Shown: positions 34,963-43,748 of the stretch, piece after piece
Layout of the letters: every line of letters starts with the position of its first letter
Position numbering within the stretch: position 1 is the first letter of the stretch
Assembly: GCA_018715065.1 (NCBI GenBank)
Contig: DVMJ01000014.1
Location: 13,398 to 77,397, forward strand
Direction of reading: 5' to 3'
DNA length: 64,000 nucleotides
Origin: Fimiplasma intestinipullorum
Lineage (GTDB): Bacteria > Bacillota_I > Bacilli_A > Erysipelotrichales > Coprobacillaceae
The notes under the pieces: model-generated
Told to the model about the DNA's origin: nothing
The model's database searches: none
What the model saw: only the letters and a program-made list of their open reading frames with translations
Translations under genes and position numbers: made by a program

Positions 34963-35280
34963 CTAAAGAATTTCAATATGACTGATATCCGCTAGCTTGA
35001 TCCATTGCTCGCCGATCTTCAGGCGCGGCCGGATCTCTGTCTCCATCCGGGTAAGAGGTCCGGTGACCATCGCATAATGGTCGATGTGATAATAAGTCAC
35101 TTTGAGAAACATTCCAGTGGACAGGTTTTGCCAGATGTGATCCAAATGGGCATAATCATCCTCGGAAAGGAGCTTGCGCGGGACCTTTGTTCGCTGGGTT
35201 TCTTCAATCATTTCGCTGAAGCCTTTGAGGGCATCATAGGATAAAAAAAGTTTAGCGCGTTCTAATTTACTACTGTGCAT
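34963..35280 (-). CDS. YolD-like protein
   Basis: 105 residues. RAKLFLSYDALKGFSEMIEE and KVTYYHIDHYAMVTGPLTRME fit the YolD family, small partners of Y-family polymerases in Firmicutes and their plasmids. Overlaps the polymerase gene by 11 bases. Confidence 0.82.
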   Translation of the reverse strand: MHSSKLERAKLFLSYDALKGFSEMIEETQRTKVPRKLLSEDDYAHLDHIWQNLSTGMFLKVTYYHIDHYAMVTGPLTRMETEIRPRLKIGEQWIKLADISHIEIL

Positions 35281-36526
35281 TGTGTCCTCCTATCAGGGTA
35301 TTCCGTTTTTCGGTCGTTGCTTTATCCAGTTTATTCATGCCTTTGAGTAAAGCATTTTTGCCAAACTTGTGCTTGATATCGATGAGTGCGCACTGCAGGC
35401 GCTTTTCTTCATCAAGCGCTTGTAGATCAGAGAAAAGATCATAGCTTTCATAATATTCATCCATGATATGATTGAAAGAAATCCCAATCTGACGAATAGA
35501 ATGATCGGGGCGGGTATGCTGGCGGTAAAGGTCGATGAATTCAGCCATCAGGATCTTAGCGGAATTGGTGCGCACAGTGAGCTTACGCTGGCCGCCGGTT
35601 CCGCGAATCACATTTTTCGAATAACCGATGTAAAGAGAGATCTCATCGGTGACAACCTGCTTTTCCACTAATTTGAGCACATTGAGATCCACCATCTCTT
35701 TGAGGACAAGCAATGCCTGATCATAGGTATAATCCTCAAATAAGACTTGTGAATTTGAGATAGAATGACTTTTAGGGCGATAATTTTTAATCTCGGCCAG
35801 GGTGGTTTCTTCTCTGCCCCAGGCATGATCGATGAGATATTGAGCGTTGATACCAAATTCCTGATAAAGCACATCCTGACGATAAAAGGCAAGGTCTTGC
35901 ATATCACGAATGCCTAAGCGCTGCAGCCTTCTTTCAATACCTTTACCAATATGCCAGAAATCTGTGAGCGGCTGATGATGCCAAAGCTGTTTTTGATAAC
36001 GTTTTTCAGATAATGTACCAATATTATCCGGAGCATGTTTCGCTAAAATATCCAAGGCTACTTTGGCAAGATAGAGGTTGGTGCCAATTCCGGCCGTGGC
36101 AGTAATGCCGGTCTTTTGGAAAACGGCATCCATCAGCATTTTAGCGAATTGTTTAGGTCGCAGATGGTAATAGTTCAGATAAGTCGTGGCATCGATAAAA
36201 CATTCATCGATCGAGTAGACATGAATATCTTTGGGCGCAACGTATTGGAGATAGATCTGGTAGATATAAGCAGAATAGGTCATGTATAGTTTCATTCGGG
36301 GCACAGCAATGATATACTGGACCGATTTTGGAATTTCAAAGAGACGGCAGCGATTGCGGATCCCCATGGCCTTCATTTGGGGGGTGATGGCCAGGCAAAG
36401 TGCTCCCTGTCCACGACTGGGATCGGCAACCACTAAGTTGGTCTTAAAAGGGTCTAGACCGCGCATCGCACACTCTACGGAAGCAAAAAATGTTTTTAAG
36501 TCAATGCAGAAATAGAATTGATTCAT
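35270..36526 (-). CDS. Y-family DNA polymerase (UvrX/DinB-like)
   Basis: 418 residues. FFCIDLKTFFASVECAMRG-type N-terminus (FYFCIDLKTFFASVEC) and YSIDECFIDAT hold the catalytic acidic residues; the helix-hairpin-helix and little-finger regions follow. Error-prone translesion polymerase of the UvrX group. Divergent from an S24 repressor with shared operators, a compact SOS-like module. Confidence 0.92.
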   Translation of the reverse strand: MNQFYFCIDLKTFFASVECAMRGLDPFKTNLVVADPSRGQGALCLAITPQMKAMGIRNRCRLFEIPKSVQYIIAVPRMKLYMTYSAYIYQIYLQYVAPKDIHVYSIDECFIDATTYLNYYHLRPKQFAKMLMDAVFQKTGITATAGIGTNLYLAKVALDILAKHAPDNIGTLSEKRYQKQLWHHQPLTDFWHIGKGIERRLQRLGIRDMQDLAFYRQDVLYQEFGINAQYLIDHAWGREETTLAEIKNYRPKSHSISNSQVLFEDYTYDQALLVLKEMVDLNVLKLVEKQVVTDEISLYIGYSKNVIRGTGGQRKLTVRTNSAKILMAEFIDLYRQHTRPDHSIRQIGISFNHIMDEYYESYDLFSDLQALDEEKRLQCALIDIKHKFGKNALLKGMNKLDKATTEKRNTLIGGHNAQ

Positions 36527-36551
36527 AAAGCTCTCCTCCTTGTCTCAAGGA

Positions 36552-36663
36552 TAGCACCGCGAGTTGCATTTTTCAATACAGAATGCAACAAAAGAATCAA
36601 AAAAACGTTTGCACTCCGTAAAATTACCTTATACTTGCAACTTTTACCATTTTTTCGTATAAT
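36552..36663. promoter_or_regulatory. Divergent promoters and TTGCA operators between polymerase and S24 repressor
   Basis: Plus promoter: TTGCAA (36635-36640), 17 bases, TATAAT (36658-36663). Minus promoter: TTGAAA, 17 bases, TATCCT at about 36575-36550. Inverted repeat GTTGCATT (36563-36570) / AATGCAAC (36582-36589) lies across the minus promoter, and further TTGCA half-sites occur at about 36609 and 36636, the latter inside the -35 of the repressor gene. This is consistent with the S24 repressor controlling both genes. Confidence 0.65.
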
Positions 36664-36683
36664 AATCAAAAGGGGATGAGCAG

Positions 36684-37301
36684 ATGCAATTCAAAGATTA
36701 TTTACGTGAATATAAGCAGCGCAACGGTCTGACCAACGACCAGATTGCGCTGCAGCTAGGAGTCAATAAATCAACTGTTTCCCGTTGGTTAAAGGGGGAA
36801 AGTAAGGCGGTCAATGCCAATCTGATCGATAAGCTCTCCTACATGCTGCAAACAGATGTTGAACAGCTGCTCAAAGAAAAAGAAACCTACCGTAAGCCCA
36901 TCCTGGGTCTGGTTAAAGCGGGTTATGATCTATGGGCGGATGAGAACTGGGAGGGCTATGAAGAAGTCACGGCCAGCGACTATTATCTGGGAGATTTCTT
37001 TTTGCGCGTCACCGGTGATTCGATGGATGGGGCGCATATTCATGATCAGGATCTGATCTATGTCAAACAGTGTCAGGATGTGGCTTCCGGGACGATTGCG
37101 GTGGTGTTGATTGAAAATAACGAGGTGACGGTGAAACGGATCATCAAAAAAGAAGATTTGTTGATTTTGGAAGCAGCTAACCCTGCGGTCCCTTCACGCT
37201 ACTATACGGCTGAAGAGGTCGAACAGCTGCCGGTACGCATTTTAGGTAAGGTGCTTTATAGTAAATCGATGATCAATCAGAATAGGTCTTCTTTTGACTG
37301 A
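36684..37301 (+). CDS. XRE/S24 LexA-like repressor
   Basis: 205 residues. N-terminal HTH (GLTNDQIALQLGVNKSTVSR) and C-terminal S24 self-cleavage domain: catalytic Ser in RVTGDSMDGAHI, Lys in VTVKRIIKK, and a cleavage dipeptide Ala-Gly in GLVKAGYD. Like HdiR/ImmR-type repressors it would inactivate itself after DNA damage via RecA. It stands divergent to the polymerase/YolD operon. Confidence 0.9.
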   Translation: MQFKDYLREYKQRNGLTNDQIALQLGVNKSTVSRWLKGESKAVNANLIDKLSYMLQTDVEQLLKEKETYRKPILGLVKAGYDLWADENWEGYEEVTASDYYLGDFFLRVTGDSMDGAHIHDQDLIYVKQCQDVASGTIAVVLIENNEVTVKRIIKKEDLLILEAANPAVPSRYYTAEEVEQLPVRILGKVLYSKSMINQNRSSFD

Positions 37302-37387
37302 TGTGACAGCCGGCCATATCCTGATGATGGCATAGGTGATTGACACATTTGGCGCTCTCATATCCGAACAATATGAAGTATAAAAAC

Positions 37388-37418
37388 AAACAGGCAGTCA
37401 TTGGCTGCCTGGTGTTTT
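37388..37418. terminator. Terminator between converging genes
   Basis: CAGGCAG (37391-37397) / CTGCCTG (37405-37411) with T-rich sequence on both strands; lies in the 200-base gap between the S24 gene and the DUF7309/DUF6930-like gene. Nothing else is seen in the gap. Confidence 0.65.
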
Positions 37419-37501
37419 GTTTGATGATGGTATTGTAAGATGAAGGAAAACAGAATCACTGATCTGGCAAGCGGGTGACTTTGGCAGACAAGCCGCATGG
37501 A

Positions 37502-38488
37502 CTAGTTCTTACTGTCAAGCTGATTTAACTTATCCACAGCATCGTCAATCATCGGTAAAGCAGAGGCTTCAATCAGAATATCACAGTCTTCACAAAGAGA
37601 GGCCAGCGCACCATAGACCATGGGGTTGCGCAGCAGAACGCGTGCAGGTTTACCGTAATCTTTCATGATGAGACTGAACGTCTCTAGACATATCTGGCGT
37701 TCATTGCACTCAGGTTCTAATAAATTCATATATAAGATCTGATCCTGACTGATGTCCATGATAATGAGGACTAACCCGGTAATGGGTCGGTCATACTCTT
37801 CTTTATAAAAGCCGCCGTAGAGATAGCATAGATCAACAGCCAGCGTCTCTGAACTGACGGGCAGATTGGCCAGTGTATGGATCAGGTTCGAATCGGTAAA
37901 TTCGATGGCAAAAAACTTTTCAATAAAGGCTGGTCGTGGCCGGGCTTCGTAGATCCAATGGTGATCATAATAAGCATAGATCATTTCTTCTTTGGCGAAG
38001 TCAACCTGAATCTTGTTTTGACGATACTGTTCCACGATGATGAGCAGCTGCCTGAATACAGAAGCCATGATGCCAGCCTGGGTGTCATTGATCTCATAGG
38101 GATAAAAATGAGGTTGTAAAGAAATAAAATAAGGCCAATACGTAGAAAAGGACAGTCCCAGCTCCTGCATGATCTCCAGTTGGCTTTGAGGTACGTCCTC
38201 ACGTTTTCCAACATAAAAGGTTAGACAGCGCTGTTCTAAAAAGATGTAATTCATGACAGTTTCATCCGCATAGTCTATCCCGATGCTGCAAAGATCGGCA
38301 TAACCATTGTCTCCTTCATAGATGGAGACACCGATACAGTCGCCGCCACGTCCTAAGATCATACAATAGTAATCTTTTTTCTTGAGGTGGACACAGATCT
38401 GATCACCACTCCAAAAATCATTCCAGGGCTGAAGTTCGAGCCATTTCGAAACATAAAGATATAAATTTTTCCAGACATCATTACGCAT
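37502..38488 (-). CDS. Protein with DUF7309-like N-terminal and DUF6930-like C-terminal parts
   Basis: 328 residues, no membrane segment or signal. N-terminal half (KWLELQPWNDFWSGDQICV, FYVGKREDVPQSQLE, YWPYFISLQPHFYPY) resembles DUF7309; the C-terminal half (RQICLETFSLIMKDYGKP, ARVLLRNPMVYGAL) resembles DUF6930, families with no established role and sometimes beside SEC-C proteins. Function not assigned. Good ribosome site GAGGAGG. Confidence 0.55.
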   Translation of the reverse strand: MRNDVWKNLYLYVSKWLELQPWNDFWSGDQICVHLKKKDYYCMILGRGGDCIGVSIYEGDNGYADLCSIGIDYADETVMNYIFLEQRCLTFYVGKREDVPQSQLEIMQELGLSFSTYWPYFISLQPHFYPYEINDTQAGIMASVFRQLLIIVEQYRQNKIQVDFAKEEMIYAYYDHHWIYEARPRPAFIEKFFAIEFTDSNLIHTLANLPVSSETLAVDLCYLYGGFYKEEYDRPITGLVLIIMDISQDQILYMNLLEPECNERQICLETFSLIMKDYGKPARVLLRNPMVYGALASLCEDCDILIEASALPMIDDAVDKLNQLDSKN

Positions 38489-38695
38489 CTGACTGCCTCC
38501 TCTTTTTAAAAAGATATAAAGTAGAATTGTATCTGAACCATTCTCTATTTCTATTGTACTAAACCGCTTGAGGGTAGTTCAAGTTTTTATACCATTATTT
38601 TGATTGAGGCATACGGTTCATTTTTTAGATAAAGCTTTGTTTTCTAAAGACGTTTTGTAGCAATCGGTGTACAATAGAAGCAGGAGGTGGGACGA

Positions 38696-39055
38696 ATGAT
38701 TCGAAAACATAGTGAGCAGACGATTGTTCAAGTTGAAAATCCGCAAAATGGGCAGGGACAGCTGGAGATTCATCGCATATTGAATTCAGAAGCTGAACTG
38801 GATGGCAAGGGCAATGCCTTCAACCATTGTTTTTTGGCACCGGGAAGTTCGCTTGGTTATCATCGACATGTAGGAACGACCGAAACCGTCTATGTCTTGA
38901 GCGGGCAAGGGGATTATACAGATGAAAACGGGGAACACACGTTGATTGGGCCGGGAGATGTGACTTTTACTGATGATGGACAAAGCCATGGTATCTTAGC
39001 CTTAGGTCCGGAACCTTTAGAGGTCATTACGCTGGTTCTTTATAAAAAGATCTAA
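38696..39055 (+). CDS. Cupin-domain protein
   Basis: 119 residues. GSSLGYHRHVGTTETVYVLSGQGDY and LIGPGDVTFTDDGQSHGIL are the two cupin motifs with His metal ligands. Small sugar- or metal-binding enzyme of unknown substrate. ATG at 38696 has AGGAGG 8 bases upstream; a GTG at 38687 is in frame but overlaps it. Confidence 0.87.
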   Translation: MIRKHSEQTIVQVENPQNGQGQLEIHRILNSEAELDGKGNAFNHCFLAPGSSLGYHRHVGTTETVYVLSGQGDYTDENGEHTLIGPGDVTFTDDGQSHGILALGPEPLEVITLVLYKKI

Positions 39056-39067
39056 AAGATGATTAGC

Positions 39068-39894
39068 ATGAAGACCTGATTGATTACAGGGTGTTCAAGT
39101 GGTATTGGTCACGCAATTGCAAGAAAGGTGTTGGCCCAAGGGAATCAGGCAGTCATCACTGCTCGCCAGAAAGAAAAACGCGCAGATCTTGCCAAGTAGT
39201 ATCCGCAAACTTGTCTGCCCCTCAGTTTGGAAGTGACCGATCCGATGCGTATCGATCAAGCGTTGCAAGAGGTAAAAGAACGATTTGGAACGATCGATGT
39301 TTTAGTCAATAATGCAGGACGAGGTTACATAGGAGCAGTGGAAGAAGGGGACGAGGCAGCTGTCGAAGAATGATTTCAGACCAATTTCTTTGGTCCGGTC
39401 TGCCTGATCAAAAAGGTCCTGCCGGACATGCGTCAACAGCATGCCGGCGCTATCATCAATATTTCTTCATTAGGTGCCTTAACTTGCGGGATGGGAGCCG
39501 GTTATGATTCCGCCAGTAAAGGCGCTTTGGAAAAACTGAGCGAGTCACTGCGTAAAGAAGTCGAACCGCTCGGCATCAAGGTCATGGTTGTTGAACCGGG
39601 GCTTTTCGGACCCGTTTTCGAGTTGCCCATGTCAAAGGCAAGGAGACATTGATCGATGATTATGCAGCGGTGGCAGAGGCACGCGCTGCATTAGCTAATG
39701 ATCCCTTTGGACAGAATGGAGATCCGGATAAGGCGGCTGAAGTCATTGTCAGGACGATTGCAGCGAAGGATTATCCTCACTTGATCTTACTTGGCAAGGG
39801 ATCGAGCGACACTGGCATTCAGATTTTACAGGATCAGATAACGGAGATTGCCAAATGGAAAGAAATAGCGGATCATACTTATTTTGAGAAATAG
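39068..39894 (+). pseudogene. Short-chain dehydrogenase, broken by three stops and a frameshift
   Basis: Reads as an SDR: LITGCSSGIGHAIA (cofactor Gly motif), DVLVNNAGRGYIG, INISSLGALTCGMG and YDSASKGALEKLSESL (Tyr-x3-Lys). In-frame stops: TGA at 39077, TAG at 39197, TGA at 39371. A frame change between about 39590 and 39648 moves the C-terminal 80 residues (IDDYAAVAEARAALANDPF) to another frame. Protein families of this type are about 275 residues, which matches the total length. Clearly decayed; the parts are still well conserved, so the loss is recent. Confidence 0.9.
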
Positions 39895-39895
39895 G

Positions 39896-39919
39896 CACAA
39901 CAGCGGTTGTGTCTTTTTT
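39896..39919 (+). terminator. Terminator after the SDR pseudogene
   Basis: CACAAC (39896-39901) / GTTGTG (39906-39911), loop AGCG, then six T. Confidence 0.65.
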
Positions 39920-39925
39920 CGCAAC

Positions 39926-39949
39926 TAAAAAAGGAAGTCAAACTTCCTT
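39926..39949 (-). terminator. Terminator after the P-II-like gene
   Basis: AAGGAAGT (39931-39938) / ACTTCCTT (39942-39949) with T run on the minus strand; it includes the stop codon. Confidence 0.65.
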
Positions 39950-40658
39950 ATCCTTCAATCCCCATGACTTCATCAACAGGCATGGAAATAATGATACCAT
40001 GTGCGGGTGTCCCCAGTCCACAGGCTTTGCAAAGACGCGTCATGACTTCTTTTTTCTTTTCGCGCGGAGTCACGATCATGACGATCTCCTGTTCGTCCTG
40101 AAGCGGGATCCCAAAATGCTGATTGGCCTGTTTCGAATGATGACGCAGGCTTTTGATGACGGTTCCGCCCTTTGTGCCGGCCGCATGGGCGACTTCGACA
40201 ACTTCATCGCTATAACCATTATTGACGGCAACCCAAATGACAGTATATTGTGATCTTTCTTTTGTTTCGGTCATATCCTTTTGTATCCTTTCTTTGATCT
40301 TCTTTTCGGCTATTTCTTTGGCATCCTCATTCAACATCTGCAATAGACCGCCCTGAATCCCTGTTAATGGAACGGTAAATGCGATGCCATGCCCTTTTTT
40401 ACGCAAGGAGTCCTGCATCATCGCAAAAATATCCTGAACGATAAATTTAGGGAAGAAGCCCACTGTAATCAGACGGGTCGTGCCACTTAAACCAAAATAA
40501 TCTAACATTTCTGAAGTGGCAGTTCCTTTTCCGCGGCATTGATACCACAGATGGACATGTAATGATTGAAAGAGATCCTCGATGCGCTTCTGATCTTTGG
40601 TTTGGGTGATGATCACAAGCATCCGTGGATTGGCATTCTGATCTTGTAAAGTCGTCAT
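39948..40658 (-). CDS. P-II-like signalling protein, two tandem domains
   Basis: 236 residues. Two halves each resemble a P-II fold: first PRMLVIITQTKDQKRIEDLF ... GTTRLITVGFFPKF, second YTVIWVAVNNGYSDEVVEVA with AGTKGGTVIKSLRHH (T-loop region) and GIPLQDEQEIVMIVTP. Start at ATG 40658, one base after the DUF1538 stop (AGGAGG upstream). P-II proteins paired with DUF1538 membrane proteins are recurrent; by analogy it may gate the transporter in response to a nucleotide. Confidence 0.8.
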   Translation of the reverse strand: MTTLQDQNANPRMLVIITQTKDQKRIEDLFQSLHVHLWYQCRGKGTATSEMLDYFGLSGTTRLITVGFFPKFIVQDIFAMMQDSLRKKGHGIAFTVPLTGIQGGLLQMLNEDAKEIAEKKIKERIQKDMTETKERSQYTVIWVAVNNGYSDEVVEVAHAAGTKGGTVIKSLRHHSKQANQHFGIPLQDEQEIVMIVTPREKKKEVMTRLCKACGLGTPAHGIIISMPVDEVMGIEG

Positions 40659-40659
40659 A

Positions 40660-42174
40660 TTAATCCTCCTCAATATCAATGACTGTATCATCCGCAACAA
40701 GAACATCGGTTTCCTGAATATTCTTTGATTTATGATTATAGATCATTCCCATGATTTGAATGGTCAACAAAGGGGCCAGGGCAACTAAGGCAACGATTCC
40801 AAAGGCATCTGTCACCACATTTCCGCCTACGGCACTGCAGGCACCCATCGCCAATGGCAATAGGAAGGTTGAAGTCATCGGACCGCTGGCAACCCCACCG
40901 GAGTCAAAGGCAATCCCGACAAAAACAGAAGGAACGAGATGTGTCAGCAGTAAGGCTGCCGCATAGCCAGGGATAATGATCCAAAAAATATTGATTCCGG
41001 TGAGAACACGTAGCATGGCTAAAGCCACAGCACAGGCGACACCGATGGATAAAGCTGTATTCATCATTTTACGGGAAACCATTCCACCTGTCAATTCTTC
41101 AACCTGAACATTCAGGACTTGAACGGCAGGTTCGGCTTTGACGATATAATAACCGATGATGATGCCGATAGGAATCAGGATCCACTTCATTGTATTTCCG
41201 CTGCCTAGACCATTTCCAATCAGATTGCCGACAGGGGCAAAGCCGACATTGACACCGGTCAAAAAGAGGATCAATCCAACGATGGTATAGAAAAGACCGA
41301 TGCCCATACGAATCAGCTGACGACTGCGGTAGGTTCGAGTGGCCAGCTGGAAAACAATGAGTACAGCGACGATAGGAAGCATACAGGTGAGTACTTCCTG
41401 GGTATATTCGGGGAGCGCATGTGTAAATTCTCTTGCCACATCATGGGTGGTGACGATGGTTGGTACTTCCACAGCCGCGTAGCTGGCATCGGTTGGATGA
41501 TAGAAGATGCTAAGCAGCAATACCATCAAAATAGGACCGATACTGCACAGTGCAACCAGGCCGAAACTGTCATTAGCACTCTCTTTATCGCTGCGGGCAG
41601 AGGATAGACCAACACCGAGTGCCATGATGAATGGGACAGTCATCGGTCCAGTGGTGACCCCGCCGGAATCAAAGGCTACGGCAGTGAACTCGAAAGGGGC
41701 AATGAAAGCTAAAACAAATAAGCAGATATAGAAGAAAATGAGAAGCTTCGCTAAGTGGACATGAAAAAGAATTCTTAAAAAAGCAATGACCAGGAAGATG
41801 CCGACACCGACGGCAACCGTCCAGATCAATACTTGATTAGGAATCGAAGCGACCTGGTTAGCCAAAACCTGTAAGTCAGGTTCTGCGATAGTAATGAGGA
41901 TCCCCATCACTAAACAAACGATGATAATGACGGGCAAACGACTTTTCTTCACTAAATAACCACCGATTCCCTGCCCGATAGGAGTCATCGACATTTCGGC
42001 ACCGAGTTGGAAAAAGCCCATTCCTACAATTAATAAAAAAGCTCCGGTCAGAAATAACGTCAACGTTCCGACTTCCAGAGGGACGATGGTCATACTGATC
42101 AGTAGAACGATGACAGTTATCGGTACAACGCTGGCCAGAGATTCCATGATTTTTTCTTTTAACTTTTCATTCAT
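40660..42174 (-). CDS. DUF1538 integral membrane protein, two repeats
   Basis: 504 residues, about 12-14 membrane segments. The motif AFDSGGVTTGPMTVPFIMALG appears once in each half (second copy AFDSGGVASGPMTSTFLLPLA), showing an internal duplication like many transporters. Family PF07556, substrate unknown. Translationally linked to the P-II-like gene downstream and overlapped by the marR stop upstream. Confidence 0.88.
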   Translation of the reverse strand: MNEKLKEKIMESLASVVPITVIVLLISMTIVPLEVGTLTLFLTGAFLLIVGMGFFQLGAEMSMTPIGQGIGGYLVKKSRLPVIIIVCLVMGILITIAEPDLQVLANQVASIPNQVLIWTVAVGVGIFLVIAFLRILFHVHLAKLLIFFYICLFVLAFIAPFEFTAVAFDSGGVTTGPMTVPFIMALGVGLSSARSDKESANDSFGLVALCSIGPILMVLLLSIFYHPTDASYAAVEVPTIVTTHDVAREFTHALPEYTQEVLTCMLPIVAVLIVFQLATRTYRSRQLIRMGIGLFYTIVGLILFLTGVNVGFAPVGNLIGNGLGSGNTMKWILIPIGIIIGYYIVKAEPAVQVLNVQVEELTGGMVSRKMMNTALSIGVACAVALAMLRVLTGINIFWIIIPGYAAALLLTHLVPSVFVGIAFDSGGVASGPMTSTFLLPLAMGACSAVGGNVVTDAFGIVALVALAPLLTIQIMGMIYNHKSKNIQETDVLVADDTVIDIEED

Positions 42175-42619
42175 TCAATTCCTCCTTTTCTTTTGGGTCG
42201 TTTGTAAGAATGATTTGAATCATTTTTCGAGAGATACGCAAATACTCGCGAGTATCCTCTTCGCCTAGCTGACTAAAGAGTTGTGCCAATAAACGAGCAG
42301 CCTGGGCGCGCTTTTTGGAAATAAAAGCGTATCCTTCGTCTGTCATCTCTACAATGACCTGCCGGTTGTCATGCGGATCATGATGTCGCTGGATCCACCC
42401 CTGTTTTTCAAGATGATTGAGCAAGGTTGCAACGCGCGCTGTACTGACGGCCATCTGGTGGCTTATCTCTTTTGAATAAGCTCTGCGCTGATGGACCAAT
42501 AGGTAATGGAGCGCAAAAAAAGTCCCTTTGTCTAATTCGGACATCGCCTGGTTTATGGTAGAAGCATGCAGGATCAGCTGCAGATCGATCAAACGTTCAG
42601 CTAATAAATCATAATTCAT
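42167..42619 (-). CDS. MarR family transcriptional regulator
   Basis: 150 residues from ATG 42619 (AAGGTGA upstream). Winged HTH with AYSKEISHQMAVSTARVATLLNHL and QRHHDPHDNRQVIVEMT. First gene of the MarR - DUF1538 - P-II operon, with a palindrome on its promoter; likely autoregulator. Confidence 0.9.
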   Translation of the reverse strand: MNYDLLAERLIDLQLILHASTINQAMSELDKGTFFALHYLLVHQRRAYSKEISHQMAVSTARVATLLNHLEKQGWIQRHHDPHDNRQVIVEMTDEGYAFISKKRAQAARLLAQLFSQLGEEDTREYLRISRKMIQIILTNDPKEKEELNE

Positions 42620-42632
42620 AAAAATCACCTTC

Positions 42633-42677
42633 ACTAACATCGTTAGTAATTATAACATAAAAAGTTAAATTTGTAAA
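42633..42677 (-). promoter_or_regulatory. Promoter of the MarR-DUF1538 operon with palindromic operator
   Basis: Minus strand: TTTACA (42677-42672), 17 bases, TATAAT (42654-42649). Immediately after the -10 is ACTAAC-ATC-GTTAGT (42633-42647 read on plus), a 15-bp palindrome fitting MarR autorepression. Confidence 0.75.
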
Positions 42678-42736
42678 AGTATATGTAAACTATTCTTGTT
42701 GAATGCTTTGCTTTAGCTGACGTTTTCAGACAAAGA

Positions 42737-42765
42737 TTGAAGGTGAATCAAGCAGATGCTATAAT
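42737..42765 (+). promoter_or_regulatory. Promoter of the WYL regulator gene
   Basis: TTGAAG (42737-42742), 17-base spacer, TATAAT (42760-42765). Confidence 0.65.
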
Positions 42766-42794
42766 GAAAGCAAGCAAAGGTAGTGAGGCATGAT

Positions 42795-43688
42795 ATGAAA
42801 ACAAATCGTTTATTTGGAATTCTTTATTTGTTACTTTCCCATGGGATGATGACGGCAGGTGAACTGGCTGATTATTTTGAAGTTTCGGTGCGGACGATCT
42901 ATCGTGATATCGATGCCTTGAGTGAATTAAATATTCCTGTTTATATGTCCAAAGGGAAAAATGGCGGGATTGGTCTGCTTACGCATTACCGTCTGGATAA
43001 GACACTGTTAAATGAGCAGGAACAGGACCTGATCTTATTTTCTTTACAGCAGACCAGCGGATTGACATCGGAAAAAAGTGAACTGCATGAGAAATTGCAG
43101 CATTTCTTTGCTCGCTATGAGCCTAGCTGGTTCGAAGCTGATTTTTCTATTTGGGGACATTCCTCCAGCCATCAGGCATATTTTACAATGATCAAAGAGG
43201 CCATCCTCTCTCATCGGATCCTGCGTTTCTTATATGTGAATGCCAAAGGAGAGCAGACATGGCGTCAGGTAGAACCTTTGAAACTCTATTTCCGACATAA
43301 TGCCTGGTATTTGTTTGCCTATGATCAGGATAAAGCAGATTATCGCCTGTTCAAGATTATGCGCATGCAGCAAATGGAAATTACCGCGCAGTCTTTTATT
43401 CGTCAGATGCCTTCAAACTGGCAGTTCGATCAGAAAGCCATCAACCCCATTTCACTCGTTTTTAAAATCGATCCTATTATGGCTTACCGGGTCTATGATG
43501 AGTTTGATCCATCACAGATTACGATTTTGGAAGATGGGACTTTCCTGGTCCATGCCACTTATCCTGAAGGGGAATGGGTTTACGGCAATATCCTGTCATA
43601 TGGGGAGCATCTCGAGGTGCTCGAACCTGTTGCGGTACGGCAGGAAATAGGGCATCGCCTTGAAAAAAGTTTAAAAAAATATCTTTAA
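42795..43688 (+). CDS. HTH-WYL family transcriptional regulator (YafY type)
   Basis: 297 residues. N-terminal HTH with HGMMTAGELADYFEVSVRTIYRDIDAL, then a WYL domain with RFLYVNAKGEQTWRQVEPL and WYLFAYDQDKADYRLFKI. WYL domains sense nucleic-acid pieces or nucleotides. Start at ATG 42795, GAGG 6 bases upstream. It lies before GyrI-like, AlkD-like and VOC genes, and a palindrome directly follows it, so it likely controls them. Confidence 0.9.
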   Translation: MKTNRLFGILYLLLSHGMMTAGELADYFEVSVRTIYRDIDALSELNIPVYMSKGKNGGIGLLTHYRLDKTLLNEQEQDLILFSLQQTSGLTSEKSELHEKLQHFFARYEPSWFEADFSIWGHSSSHQAYFTMIKEAILSHRILRFLYVNAKGEQTWRQVEPLKLYFRHNAWYLFAYDQDKADYRLFKIMRMQQMEITAQSFIRQMPSNWQFDQKAINPISLVFKIDPIMAYRVYDEFDPSQITILEDGTFLVHATYPEGEWVYGNILSYGEHLEVLEPVAVRQEIGHRLEKSLKKYL

Positions 43689-43708
43689 TATGACACGACG
43701 CTGTCATA
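43689..43708. promoter_or_regulatory. Palindrome between WYL regulator and GyrI-like gene
   Basis: TATGACA (43689-43695), 6-base centre, TGTCATA (43702-43708). It overlaps the likely -35 area of a TATACT box near 43720, so it is a good candidate operator for the WYL protein. Confidence 0.6.
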
Positions 43709-43748
43709 TGCGCCATGGTATACTGAATGTAAAGACAGGAGGGATAAC

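Noticed and set aside
39068..39652. In-frame TGA codons in the SDR could indicate TGA read as Trp or selenocysteine
   Set aside because: One of the stops is TAG and there is a frameshift as well; all other genes in the window use TGA as a normal stop, so a pseudogene is simpler.
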